A stretch of 64,000 nucleotides of DNA, from positions 3,472,001 through 3,536,000 of the forward strand of contig NZ_CP009553.3 in assembly GCF_000767615.3 (NCBI RefSeq). Direction: 5' to 3'. Below, piece by piece: positions 1 through 8,180 of the stretch. Positions within the stretch are counted from its first letter, which is position 1. The number at the start of each line of letters is the position of its first letter. Below the pieces are notes generated by a model. It had not been told where the DNA came from and did not search any database. It saw only the letters and a program-made list of their open reading frames with translations. The stretch is from Pandoraea pnomenusa. Its GTDB lineage: Bacteria; Pseudomonadota; Gammaproteobacteria; Burkholderiales; Burkholderiaceae. Made by a program: the position numbers and the translations under genes.

Positions 1-3
1 ATA

Positions 4-52
4 AAAACAAACCGCCGCGCGGGCCGAAGCCCCCGCGGCGGTTTGTTTTTTC
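4..52. terminator. Bidirectional intrinsic terminator
   Basis: A 16-bp perfect stem (4-19 pairing with 34-49) has a loop that can pair further through GGG/CCC. A-rich sequence on the left and a T run on the right make it work on both strands. It ends the leftward TetR gene and probably a rightward gene lying off the left edge. Confidence 0.85.
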
Positions 53-90
53 CTGCATGCCGCAACGCGAACGAACGCGGCCGCGCTGCC

Positions 91-729
91 TCAGCGCATA
101 CGCAGCGTGTCGAGCAGCATCCGGGTGTTGAACGCGGAATAGGACTTGCGCGACTCCCCGACCATCACATCGCGCCCCATGACGATGGCCAGCGTGTGGC
201 GATTCGACATCACGTAGTAACCCATGGCGGAAATCGTCACGTAGAGATCGACCGGATCGATGCCCTCGCGAATCTCCCCGCTGGCCTCGCCCCGCTTGAG
301 CGTCTGCGCGAGCAGCTCCACGATGGGTGAGATCCGCTGGCGAATTTCGGTCGACTGCCGCATCGACCGGGCCTCGTGCAGATTCTCGTTGTTGATCAGT
401 TGGATCAGCTCGGGATGCTCGGCGTAGTAATCCCACACGAAGTGGGCCAGCTCGGCCACCGCGTCGAGCGGCGCGAGCACGTCGAGTCTGAGCGCGTGTT
501 CGGCGCGGTTGAATTCGCCATAGACCTCTTCGAGCACGGCCAGATAAAGCTGGTCCTTGTTGCCGAAGTAGTAATACAGCATACGTTCATTGATGTCGGC
601 CCGGCGAGCGATGCTATCCACGCGGGCACCGCTGGAACCCCGCTCCGCAAACTCCTCGATCGCCGCGGCAAGAATGCGCTGGCGGGTACGTTCGGGGTCC
701 CGTTTGATCTTGGTTTGGGATGTGGTCAT
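91..729 (-). CDS. TetR/AcrR family transcriptional regulator
   Basis: A 212-residue one-domain repressor of the usual TetR length. The N-terminal helix-turn-helix lies at about residues 15-60, with the typical run from RQRILAAAIEEFAERG to the recognition helix ending in MLYYYFGNKDQLY. The C-terminal helical part (about 75-205) is the ligand-binding and dimerisation region, resembling TetR_C domains of RutR-like proteins. The start at 729 (MTTSQTKIKR) was chosen because homology begins there; the frame stays open upstream but overlaps rnfB. It is transcribed divergently from rnfB across about 100 bp, so autoregulation or control of rnfB is possible. The ligand is unknown. Confidence 0.88.
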   Translation of the reverse strand: MTTSQTKIKRDPERTRQRILAAAIEEFAERGSSGARVDSIARRADINERMLYYYFGNKDQLYLAVLEEVYGEFNRAEHALRLDVLAPLDAVAELAHFVWDYYAEHPELIQLINNENLHEARSMRQSTEIRQRISPIVELLAQTLKRGEASGEIREGIDPVDLYVTISAMGYYVMSNRHTLAIVMGRDVMVGESRKSYSAFNTRMLLDTLRMR

Positions 730-832
730 GATCGGCCGGTCGTTCTCAACGGGCGGAATTATGGCACATCGGTTCAGTGTTTCCGCAAAATGCAGGATAA
801 TTTGACTTTCCGCAGAATCCCCCGCAAACGAC

Positions 833-1717
833 GTGTCCGAAGTCACCGCGCTCGCGCAGCGCATCGATGCCCTATTGCCCCAAACGCAGTGCACCAAGTG
901 CGGTTACGAAGGCTGCCGCCCTTATGCCGACGCGATTGCCAGCGGCGAGGCCAGTTACAACCAATGCCCGCCCGGCGGCGCGCAGGGCGTGGCACGCCTG
1001 GCGCAACTGCTCGGGCGCCCCGTCATCCCCCTCAATCCGCAGAACGGCATCGAGCGCCCGCGTCCGCGCGCCGTCATCGACGAATCGCTATGCATCGGTT
1101 GCACGCTTTGCCTGCAGGCCTGCCCGGTCGACGCCATCGTCGGCGCCGCCAAGCTCATGCACACCGTCATCGAAGCGCGCTGCACCGGCTGCGATCTGTG
1201 CGTCCCGCCCTGTCCGGTCGACTGCATCGACATGGTGCCGGTGACGGGCGAGCGAACCGGCTGGGACGCCTGGTCGCCCCCGCAAGCCGACGCCGCCCGC
1301 GCACATTTCGAAGCCCATCAGGCACGCCTGGCGAAGGAAAAGGCTGAACGCGAAGCGCGTCTGGCCGCCCGCGCGGCGCGTGTCGCGCAAGCCGGTGGAT
1401 CGAAAGGGCCGGACGCCAGCGCCGTCGTGCCCGCCGTCTCGCAGGTCGAAACAAGCACGCCCCCCCTGTCGCCCCAGGAGGTCGACGCCGCAGCGGCAGC
1501 GGCAGCGGCCCGCAAGCAGGCCATCATCCAGGCCGCGCTGGAGCGCGCCCGGCAAAAGAAGGCTGCGCTGGCGGCCGAGGGACTGGGTCCGAGGAACACC
1601 GAGAATGTCTCCGCCGCCGTGCAAGCTCAGATCGACGAAGCCGAAGCGCGGCGCAAGCGTCTGGGGCTCTCCCCGGCGTCGCCCCACGGTGACGGCGACG
1701 ACGCCAAAACGGTCTGA
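833..1717 (+). CDS. rnfB: RnfB/RsxB-like iron-sulfur electron-transfer protein, soluble form
   Basis: A 294-residue ferredoxin-like protein with a GTG start. The first cluster motif (Fe-S domain PF04060 type) uses C20, C23, C28 and C45. Two [4Fe-4S] ferredoxin motifs follow: C87-x2-C90-x2-C93-x3-C97 and C117-x2-C120-x2-C123-x3-C127. In the E. coli RsxB family a membrane helix precedes the first motif; here the protein starts almost at that motif, so no anchor is present. Residues from about 150 to the end form an Ala/Lys/Arg-rich, likely helical tail with a poly-Ala run near 220-228. No rnfA, C, D, G or E lies nearby. The gene sits 51 bp before nth and probably shares its transcript, echoing the rsx-nth linkage of gammaproteobacteria. 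The electron acceptor is unknown. Confidence 0.88.
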   Translation: MSEVTALAQRIDALLPQTQCTKCGYEGCRPYADAIASGEASYNQCPPGGAQGVARLAQLLGRPVIPLNPQNGIERPRPRAVIDESLCIGCTLCLQACPVDAIVGAAKLMHTVIEARCTGCDLCVPPCPVDCIDMVPVTGERTGWDAWSPPQADAARAHFEAHQARLAKEKAEREARLAARAARVAQAGGSKGPDASAVVPAVSQVETSTPPLSPQEVDAAAAAAAARKQAIIQAALERARQKKAALAAEGLGPRNTENVSAAVQAQIDEAEARRKRLGLSPASPHGDGDDAKTV

Positions 1718-1768
1718 GACGCCACACGCCACCCCGACAAAGCCACATCCGACCGACGCGCCAACGCC

Positions 1769-2413
1769 ATGAACGACGCCAAACGCCGTGCCCTGTTCGA
1801 GACCCTGCAACGACTCAATCCGAACCCGACGACGGAGCTCGAGTACACGTCGCCGTTCGAATTGCTGATCGCCGTGTTGCTCTCGGCCCAGGCGACCGAC
1901 GTGTCCGTGAACAAGGCCACGCGCAAGCTGTACGCGGTGGCCAACACGCCGGCGAAGATGCTCGCACTCGGGGAAGCGGGTGTATCGGAGTACATCAAGA
2001 CGATCGGCCTGTACCGCACCAAGGCGAAGAATGTCATAGCCACCTGTCGGTTGTTGCTCGACGCGCACGGCGGTGAAGTGCCGCGCTCGCGCGAGGCGCT
2101 GGAGGCGTTGCCGGGCGTGGGTCGCAAGACCGCGAACGTCGTCCTCAATACGGCCTTCGGCGAGGACACGATCGCGGTCGATACGCATATCTTCCGGGTG
2201 GCGAACCGCACCGGCCTGGCGCCCGGCAAGGATCCGCTCGCCGTGGAACTCGCGCTCGAGCGCGTGACGCCGCGAGAGTTCAGGCACGACGCGCATCACT
2301 GGTTGATTCTGCACGGTCGATACGTATGCAAGGCCCGCAAGCCCGAGTGCTGGCATTGCGCGATCGAACCGCTGTGCGATTTCCGGCCGAAAACCCCTGC
2401 ACCGAAAACCTGA
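1769..2413 (+). CDS. nth: Endonuclease III (DNA glycosylase/AP lyase)
   Basis: A 214-residue base-excision-repair enzyme that removes oxidised pyrimidines and cleaves the abasic site. The helix-hairpin-helix LPGVGRKTANVV (114-125) carries the catalytic lysine K120, and D138 is the conserved aspartate in VDTHIFRV. The C-terminal [4Fe-4S] loop is complete: C187-x6-C194-x2-C197-x5-C203. Length matches the family (about 211). It follows rnfB closely, probably in one operon, and is ended by a strong hairpin at 2440. Confidence 0.97.
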   Translation: MNDAKRRALFETLQRLNPNPTTELEYTSPFELLIAVLLSAQATDVSVNKATRKLYAVANTPAKMLALGEAGVSEYIKTIGLYRTKAKNVIATCRLLLDAHGGEVPRSREALEALPGVGRKTANVVLNTAFGEDTIAVDTHIFRVANRTGLAPGKDPLAVELALERVTPREFRHDAHHWLILHGRYVCKARKPECWHCAIEPLCDFRPKTPAPKT

Positions 2414-2439
2414 CGCGCGAACTCTCGCCACCAACGACA

Positions 2440-2472
2440 ACGGGCGGCCCCGACATCGGGACCGCCCGTTTT
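2440..2472 (+). terminator. Intrinsic terminator after nth
   Basis: The stem CGGGCGGCCC / GGACCGCCCG (2441-2450 with 2459-2468) is followed by TTTT, 27 bp after the nth stop. The leftward nitroreductase gene ends at 2527, so it lies between convergent genes. Confidence 0.85.
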
Positions 2473-2526
2473 GCATGACGCGCTCGCCGCCCGACCCGGC
2501 TTCCGGGCGGGCCGCACGTGCGTGCC

Positions 2527-3120
2527 TTAGATGATGCGCGCGGCCTCGTCGAACGACAGGCGCGGATTGCGCGGGAAGAGCTGCGCGTGATCGCCGTAGC
2601 CCAGGTTGCAGATGAAGTTCACGCGCCACTCGGTGCCGCCGAAGAACGTGTCATTGACCTTCTGGGCGTCGAAGCCGGCCATCGGTCCGCAATCCAGACC
2701 CAGCGCACGCGCGGCGAGGATGAAGTAGCCGCCTTGCAGCGAGCTGTTCATGTGCGCCGCGCCAGCGGCCTTGGCGGCGTCGCCCGAGAACATCGGCACC
2801 ATCTTCTCGGCGCCGTTCGGGAACAGTTTCGGCAGGTGCTCGTAGAACTTCAGATCGAAGGCGATGATTGCCGTCACCGGCGCGGTGCGCGTCTTTTCGA
2901 CATTACCGGGTGCCATGCACTCGAGCAATTTCGCCTTGGCTTCCGGGCTCTTCACGAAAACGATGCGTGCAGGCGTGGTGTTGGCCGACGTCGGGCCCCA
3001 CTTCACGAGTTCGTAGAGTTCGCGCAGCGTCTCGTCGCTGACCGGCTTGTCGAGCCACGCGTTGTGGGTGCGGGCGTCGGTGAAAAGTTGGGCGATGGCT
3101 TCTTTGGCAATGCTGCTCAT
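2527..3120 (-). CDS. rutE: Nitroreductase family protein, RutE/malonic semialdehyde reductase-like
   Basis: A 197-residue FMN-dependent nitroreductase-fold protein. The N-terminal region with the [17 protein letters not shown] stretch (about 40-56) is the FMN-phosphate-binding part typical of the RutE/HadB-type subfamily. The middle stretch [22 protein letters not shown] (about 130-151) and the end [17 protein letters not shown] are also diagnostic. RutE reduces malonic semialdehyde to 3-hydroxypropionate in uracil breakdown, but no other rut gene is nearby, so the physiological substrate here is open. It reads leftward 108 bp after the EamA gene and could be co-transcribed with it. The symbol rests on family resemblance. 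Confidence 0.82.
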   Translation of the reverse strand: MSSIAKEAIAQLFTDARTHNAWLDKPVSDETLRELYELVKWGPTSANTTPARIVFVKSPEAKAKLLECMAPGNVEKTRTAPVTAIIAFDLKFYEHLPKLFPNGAEKMVPMFSGDAAKAAGAAHMNSSLQGGYFILAARALGLDCGPMAGFDAQKVNDTFFGGTEWRVNFICNLGYGDHAQLFPRNPRLSFDEAARII

Positions 3121-3228
3121 GACGAATGACCTCGGGTGATGGTTGGCGAACGATGCGCGATTGTACCGTCGTCGCGCCGCGCGTGCTGACGCGGCAAAAT
3201 TCGCTACCGCGGGCCACCCGGGCGACCT

Positions 3229-4173
3229 TCATGCTCCCGAGGCACCGCCGCGCGCGGAGAGCCAGAGTACGCCGCCGAGAATCAGTACGCCCCCTCCCCA
3301 CTGGGCGATGGAGAGCGTTTCGCCCAGCAACATGGCCGCGAGCAGGACCGTAACCACGGGTTCGAGCGTCGAGAGCATCGACGCGCGCCCGGCCCCCAGA
3401 CGCTGAAGACCGGCGAAGAAGGTGAGAATCGCAATGACCGTCGAGCACACGGCGATGGCCAGCAGCGCCGCCCATCCGCCGTAGCTGCCCGGCCATCGCA
3501 GCGAAACGCCCTGAGATGCGCGTATCGCCACCATGGCGCCGAACGACACGGTGGCGGCCAGGCAGACGAGCGTCGCGGTCGCTCTCGCGTCGACTCCACG
3601 TGTGAGACGCGCGCCCACGACGATGTACCCCGAATAGATCAGCGCCGCCGCCACGGCCAATGCCATGCCGAGCGGTTGCCCCTGCCCCCCGCCCACGGTC
3701 AGTGCCGTGCCCAGCGAACACAGCGCGAGCGCGCCGAGCTTCACCGGCGTGAGGCGCTCATGCAGGAAGATCGCAGCCAGAATCGTCACGAACACCGGAT
3801 AAAGGTAGAGCAGCAGGGCAACGAGCGACGCCTGCGCGTATTGCAGCGCCCCGAAGAAGCACAACGACTGCCCGACGTAGCCGATGCCGCCCATGAGCGC
3901 GATGCCGATCGTCTGGCGGCGCGACGGAAACGACACGCGCCGCACCCGGCACCAGATCAGCAGCAGCGCAGACGCGACAAAGAAGCGGAACAGGAGCATC
4001 GCGTACATATCGGCCCCGGACGCCGAGGCCGCGCGCGCGAAGATGGCCATGGCGCCGAATGCCGACGCCGACAGGGCGATCAGCGCCACGCCGCCCCATG
4101 CCGACGGCGGCGGGACAGACGGCATGGCGGGAACGCCGCCGGAGGCGGCAGGCATGCGGGGGCTTTGCGACAT
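3229..4173 (-). CDS. EamA/DMT family transporter
   Basis: A 314-residue inner-membrane protein with two EamA (DUF6) repeats of about five helices each, roughly residues 30-160 and 175-305. Members export amino acids, metabolites or drugs; the substrate cannot be told from sequence. The start MSQSPRMPAA (4173) was chosen because the first helix begins about 25 residues later. A longer frame exists but its extra part has no membrane or domain character. An internal start (MPAASGG, 4155) is also possible. No clear ribosome-binding site decides between them. Confidence 0.85.
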   Translation of the reverse strand: MSQSPRMPAASGGVPAMPSVPPPSAWGGVALIALSASAFGAMAIFARAASASGADMYAMLLFRFFVASALLLIWCRVRRVSFPSRRQTIGIALMGGIGYVGQSLCFFGALQYAQASLVALLLYLYPVFVTILAAIFLHERLTPVKLGALALCSLGTALTVGGGQGQPLGMALAVAAALIYSGYIVVGARLTRGVDARATATLVCLAATVSFGAMVAIRASQGVSLRWPGSYGGWAALLAIAVCSTVIAILTFFAGLQRLGAGRASMLSTLEPVVTVLLAAMLLGETLSIAQWGGGVLILGGVLWLSARGGASGA

Positions 4174-4316
4174 GATTGGGAAAATTGAGCGACAATACGG
4201 CGTGTTTACAAGGGTTATCGGCGCGTTACGTTCACGGCGGACCGACCCGGCATACCGCGGCAATGCATGCGCCATTGTAGCCACGGCATGCCTTACCCGA
4301 ACCCCACGGAGTCCCC

Positions 4317-4748
4317 ATGTTCAATCCGAGCCGCGACGAAGTCCGGCAATTCTTTTGCACCACCTGGCACAAGCAACGCAGCGGTGGCATTCTCACGCCG
4401 CTCGAGACGATTGCAGCCGACTGGATTCAGGAGCACCCCGAGTATCACGATGCGCTCGACGATACCGAGGATGCGAGCAGTCGCGACTATTCGCCCGAGG
4501 CCGGGCAAACCAACCCGTTCCTGCATCTGTCGATGCATCTGGCGATCAGCGAGCAGGTCTCGATCGATCAGCCGCCAGGCATCCGTGCCGCCTACGAGAA
4601 ACTGACGAACCGCCTCGATTCACCGCACGAGGCGCAGCACCGGATCATGGAGTGCCTCGGACAAACGCTTTGGGAAGCGCAGCGCAGCGGCCAGCCGCCG
4701 GACTCCGACGCCTACCTCCAGCGCATCGAGCAGCAGGCCTCGCGATAG
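4317..4748 (+). CDS. DUF1841 family protein
   Basis: A 143-residue soluble protein of the DUF1841 family, recognised by its opening MFNPSRDEVRQFF, the LTPLETIAADWIQEHPEYH block and NPFLHLSMHLAISEQVSIDQP. Function is unknown. In betaproteobacteria the family is commonly found beside nth and small cytochromes c, as here; this is recollection, not tested. It is a single-gene unit closed by a hairpin at 4767. Confidence 0.88.
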   Translation: MFNPSRDEVRQFFCTTWHKQRSGGILTPLETIAADWIQEHPEYHDALDDTEDASSRDYSPEAGQTNPFLHLSMHLAISEQVSIDQPPGIRAAYEKLTNRLDSPHEAQHRIMECLGQTLWEAQRSGQPPDSDAYLQRIEQQASR

Positions 4749-4766
4749 CGCCTCGCCAGACGACAG

Positions 4767-4806
4767 AAAACGACGGACACCCATTGGGTCACCGTCGTTT
4801 TCTTGT
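4767..4806. terminator. Intrinsic terminator between DUF1841 and cytochrome genes
   Basis: The stem AAAACGACGG / CCGTCGTTTT (4767-4776 with 4792-4801) has flanking A and T runs and can act in both directions between convergent genes. Confidence 0.85.
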
Positions 4807-4889
4807 CTGCCGGACGGCAGGTCCTCCCTCACGACACCGCCCCTCCTCGGGCGCGCCTCGCTGGCCCGTACCGGGGGCCGTCGTCGCGC

Positions 4890-5312
4890 TTACTTCTTAG
4901 TGACGAGATCGCCGGGAAGCGATTCCACGTAGGCGGCGATGTCCTTCAATTCTTCCGACGTGAAGGGACGCGGCTTGCCGTCCTTGCCCACCGTGGCGGG
5001 ATTGGACATGACCTGGGTCTTCATGATGGCATTGGAGCGGCCGAACACCAGGCTCGTTTCGTTCTGGTAGGCACGCAGCGCGTTGTAGACGTAGTCGGCG
5101 TATTGCCCCGCCAGCTTCGGATATTCGGGGGTGATCGGCGCGTTCAGATTGGCGCCATGGCAGCTCACGCACATGCCCTTCTCCACCAGCGCCTTGCCAT
5201 TGGCCACATTGCCGGCAGCATGCGCCGAGCCGGCGAACATGGCGCCGACCAGCAGGGGCATCAGGGATGCCGCCAGGGCGGCCTTGGTCGTCGCATACAT
5301 CGAATGCTTCAT
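4890..5312 (-). CDS. Periplasmic monoheme cytochrome c
   Basis: A 140-residue class I cytochrome c. A Sec signal peptide covers residues 1-32, ending AHA. The heme-attachment motif CVSCH is at 48-52 and a methionine around 97-102 (KTQVMSNP) is the likely sixth ligand. The C-terminal helix ELKDIAAYVESLP is typical of the fold. The start at 5312 is supported by an AGGAGA site 6 bp upstream. It lies 25 bp after another leftward cytochrome gene, so the two are very probably one operon. Such small cytochromes shuttle electrons in the periplasm to a terminal oxidase or similar acceptor; the partner is not encoded here. Confidence 0.93.
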   Translation of the reverse strand: MKHSMYATTKAALAASLMPLLVGAMFAGSAHAAGNVANGKALVEKGMCVSCHGANLNAPITPEYPKLAGQYADYVYNALRAYQNETSLVFGRSNAIMKTQVMSNPATVGKDGKPRPFTSEELKDIAAYVESLPGDLVTKK

Positions 5313-5337
5313 CGTGTTCTCCTCAGCCACGCACGTT

Positions 5338-5691
5338 TTACTTCTGGGGATTGACCGGCGTCGACGCCGACTGCGCCGCGTAGTAAGCGGCGATGTCGAC
5401 GATGTCCTGATCGGACAACGTGGCTGCGATGGCGTGCATCGACTGGAACTTGCGATCGCCCTTCTTGTATTCGTTCAGCGCGTTTTCGATGTATTTCGCG
5501 TTCTGTCCGCCGATCCTGGGCACGTGATACACCTCGGGGAACGCGGTGCGATAGTCGGGAATGCCGTGGCATCCGATGCACATGGCGACCTTGCCCTTCG
5601 CCGCTTCGATGTTTGGCGTGAGTTCGGCCGCATGCAGCGTGAGCGACGTGCCACCAAGCGCTAGCGCCATCATCGTGAGGAACTTTTTCAT
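5338..5691 (-). CDS. Periplasmic monoheme cytochrome c
   Basis: A 117-residue cytochrome c with a signal peptide (1-21, ending LHA) and the heme motif CIGCH at 38-42. M85 in KFQSMHAIA is a probable axial ligand, and the C-terminal helix DQDIVDIAAYYAAQ is typical. Start MKKFLTMMAL at 5691 has an AAGAAG element just upstream. It is the first gene of a two-cytochrome leftward operon and is divergent from the MoxR gene across about 280 bp. The two cytochromes differ in sequence, so this is a paired function rather than a recent duplication. Confidence 0.92.
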   Translation of the reverse strand: MKKFLTMMALALGGTSLTLHAAELTPNIEAAKGKVAMCIGCHGIPDYRTAFPEVYHVPRIGGQNAKYIENALNEYKKGDRKFQSMHAIAATLSDQDIVDIAAYYAAQSASTPVNPQK

Positions 5692-5972
5692 GGTCTTCTT
5701 GGGAACGTTTTTGGTTGGAATACCGGCCCGCAACACGCAGGTCCGCGTCCCGGCTCCAAGGCCGCCGACCTGTGAAAAAAGCAATCGATTGTAACCTACC
5801 CACTCCGCCCCGCAAACTCGGGGGTGACCCGCACAGTTCTCCGAAGTTTTTGCACAAGTCCTTGACGCAAAGGCAGATTTTCGCCGCTCAAGCGAGCCGT
5901 ATGCGCAATGTCTTATACTGAACTTTTTCCCTGACCGGCCGACTGGCCGGCTGTTTGCGGACGGCTCCGATC

Positions 5973-6815
5973 ATGCGCTTTGAAGGCTCTTCCCAGTACG
6001 TCGCCACCGACGACCTCAAGCTCGCCGTGAATGCGGCGGCCACGCTCCAACGTCCGCTGCTCATCAAGGGCGAACCCGGCACCGGCAAGACCATGCTCGC
6101 CGAGGAAGTCGCCGCCGCCCTCGACATGCCGCTGCTGCAATGGCACGTGAAGTCCACGACGAAGGCGCAGCAAGGGCTTTACGAATACGACGCCGTGTCG
6201 CGCCTGCGCGATTCGCAACTGGGCGACGAGCGTGTTCGCGACATCGCCAACTACATCGTCAAGGGTGTGCTCTGGCAGGCCTTCGAGGCCGACCGGCCCG
6301 TGGTGCTGCTGATCGACGAGATCGACAAGGCCGATATCGAATTCCCTAACGATCTGCTGCGCGAGCTCGACCGCATGGAGTTCTACGTCTACGAGACGCG
6401 CCAGCTGATCAAGGCACGGCATCGCCCGCTCGTCATCATCACGTCGAACAACGAGAAGGAGCTGCCCGACGCCTTCCTGCGCCGCTGCTTCTTCCACTAC
6501 ATCAAGTTCCCCGAGCCGGCCACGATGCAGTCGATCATCGACGTGCACTTCCCGAACATTCGCCGCGAACTGGTCAGCGCCGCCATGGCGACGTTCTTCG
6601 AGGTGCGCGAGATTCCGGGCCTGAAGAAGAAGCCGTCGACCTCGGAGCTGATCGACTGGCTCAAGCTGCTCATGGCCGAGGAAATCGGGCCGGAGGCGCT
6701 GCGCAGCGCCGACAACAAGCTGGCCATTCCGCCGCTCGCGGGCGCGCTGCTCAAGAACGAACAGGACATGCATCTGTTCGAGCGTCTCGTGTTCATGAAT
6801 CGCGCCAACCGGTAA
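5973..6815 (+). CDS. MoxR family AAA+ ATPase
   Basis: A 280-residue cytosolic ATPase with Walker A GEPGTGKT (33-40), Walker B VVLLIDEIDKAD and a sensor/arginine-finger region around SNNEKELPDAFLRRC. MoxR ATPases act as chaperones that load metals or assemble enzyme and surface complexes together with a VWA-domain partner, which here is the next gene 13 bp downstream. The start at 5973 (MRFEGSSQYV) is preferred to an in-frame TTG 18 bp earlier because homologues begin there. The client of this pair is unknown. Confidence 0.92.
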   Translation: MRFEGSSQYVATDDLKLAVNAAATLQRPLLIKGEPGTGKTMLAEEVAAALDMPLLQWHVKSTTKAQQGLYEYDAVSRLRDSQLGDERVRDIANYIVKGVLWQAFEADRPVVLLIDEIDKADIEFPNDLLRELDRMEFYVYETRQLIKARHRPLVIITSNNEKELPDAFLRRCFFHYIKFPEPATMQSIIDVHFPNIRRELVSAAMATFFEVREIPGLKKKPSTSELIDWLKLLMAEEIGPEALRSADNKLAIPPLAGALLKNEQDMHLFERLVFMNRANR

Positions 6816-6828
6816 GCGCGCTGCCGTC

Positions 6829-8004
6829 ATGCTGATCGACTTCTTCTACACCCTGCGCGCGGCAAAGCTGCCGGTCTCGGTCAAGGAATACCTGACGCTG
6901 CTCGAAGCGCTGCAGCGTCAGGTCATCGCGCCCTCGCTGGACGAGTTCTACTATCTGGCGCGCCTCTCGCTCGTCAAGGACGAGAAGCACTACGACAAGT
7001 TCGATCAGGCGTTCGGCGCGTACTTCAAGGGCGTGCAGCAGGTCGTCGACGCGTCAGGCGAAGTGCCGCTCGAATGGCTCAGGAAGCGCATGCAGCGCGA
7101 ACTCTCGCCCGAGGACAAGGCACGCATCCAGGCGCTGGGCGGCCTGGACAAGCTCATGGAACGCCTCAAGCAACTGTTCGACGAGCAGAAGGGCCGCCAC
7201 GAAGGCGGCAGCAAATGGATCGGCACCGGCGGCACGTCGCCCTTCGGCAACGGTGGTTTCAACCCCGAGGGCATTCGCATCGGCGGCGAGAGCAATGGCA
7301 ATCGCACCGCGGTGAAAGTGTGGGATCAGCGCGCATACCGGGATTACGATGACACCGTCGAGCTCGGCACGCGCAACATCAAGGTCGCACTGCGCCGACT
7401 GCGCAAGTTCGCGCGCGAGGGTGCGGCCGAAGAACTCGATCTCGACGACACCATTCGCTCCACGGCCGCCAACGCGGGCTGGCTCGATCTGAAGCTGGTG
7501 CCGGAGCGCCACAACAATGTGAAGGTTCTCATGCTGCTGGACGTGGGCGGCTCGATGGACGACCACATCGCGCGCACGGAAGAGCTGTTCTCGGCGGCAA
7601 AATCCGAATTCAAGCATCTCGAGTTCTATTACTTCCACAACTGCGTCTACGACTTTCTGTGGCGCCAGAATCGTCGTCGTCACAGCGAGCGCTTCGAGAC
7701 ATGGGACGTGCTGCGCAAGTATCCGGCGGACTACAAGCTGATCTTCGTGGGCGACGCCACCATGAGTCCGTACGAGGTGCTGCAACCGGGTGGCTCGGTC
7801 GAGTACAACAACAAGGAAGCCGGCGCCGTATGGCTGCGCCGCTTCATCGATCGCTTTCCGCACCATGCCTGGCTCAACCCCGAGCCCGAGGCGATATGGC
7901 AGTATCGCCAATCGATTTCGGTGATCCGCCAGCTATTTGCCAATCGGATGTATCCCATCACGATCGCCGGACTCGAATCGGCCATGCGGGTGCTGAGCAA
8001 GTAA
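6829..8004 (+). CDS. VWA domain-containing CoxE-like protein
   Basis: A 391-residue partner of the MoxR ATPase. The N-terminal helical part (1-120) precedes a Gly/Asn-rich linker (about 125-160, several GG and NG pairs). The C-terminal half is a CoxE-like von Willebrand A domain with a metal site DVGGSMD at 238-244; the classical MIDAS is DxSxS, so glycine replaces the first serine. The gene follows MoxR by 13 bp and is surely co-transcribed. Established knowledge: MoxR/VWA pairs mature complexes such as CO dehydrogenase or nitric oxide reductase. None of those targets is in this window. Confidence 0.9.
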   Translation: MLIDFFYTLRAAKLPVSVKEYLTLLEALQRQVIAPSLDEFYYLARLSLVKDEKHYDKFDQAFGAYFKGVQQVVDASGEVPLEWLRKRMQRELSPEDKARIQALGGLDKLMERLKQLFDEQKGRHEGGSKWIGTGGTSPFGNGGFNPEGIRIGGESNGNRTAVKVWDQRAYRDYDDTVELGTRNIKVALRRLRKFAREGAAEELDLDDTIRSTAANAGWLDLKLVPERHNNVKVLMLLDVGGSMDDHIARTEELFSAAKSEFKHLEFYYFHNCVYDFLWRQNRRRHSERFETWDVLRKYPADYKLIFVGDATMSPYEVLQPGGSVEYNNKEAGAVWLRRFIDRFPHHAWLNPEPEAIWQYRQSISVIRQLFANRMYPITIAGLESAMRVLSK

Positions 8005-8109
8005 GCCCGCCGTCACACGGTCGGTGCGGCGCCCGTGCAGCGCCACGGCATGGCCTCGCGCTGCTGCACCGCCGCACGGCGGCACGACGGCGCATTAGCA
8101 GCCCACCAC

Positions 8110-8164
8110 CGATGCACTACCGGCGCACTACCGACGCAATAACAACGTAATAACAACGTAACGA
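8110..8164. repeat. Five degenerate 11-bp tandem repeats before benE
   Basis: Units CGATGCACTAC, CGGCGCACTAC, CGACGCAATAA, CAACGTAATAA and CAACGTAACGA follow each other without gaps, ending 16 bp before the benE start. The 11-bp period is about one DNA helical turn, so a protein could bind successive units on one face. It may equally be a slippage product. Confidence 0.7.
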
Positions 8165-8180
8165 GAGACACCTTTCCATC

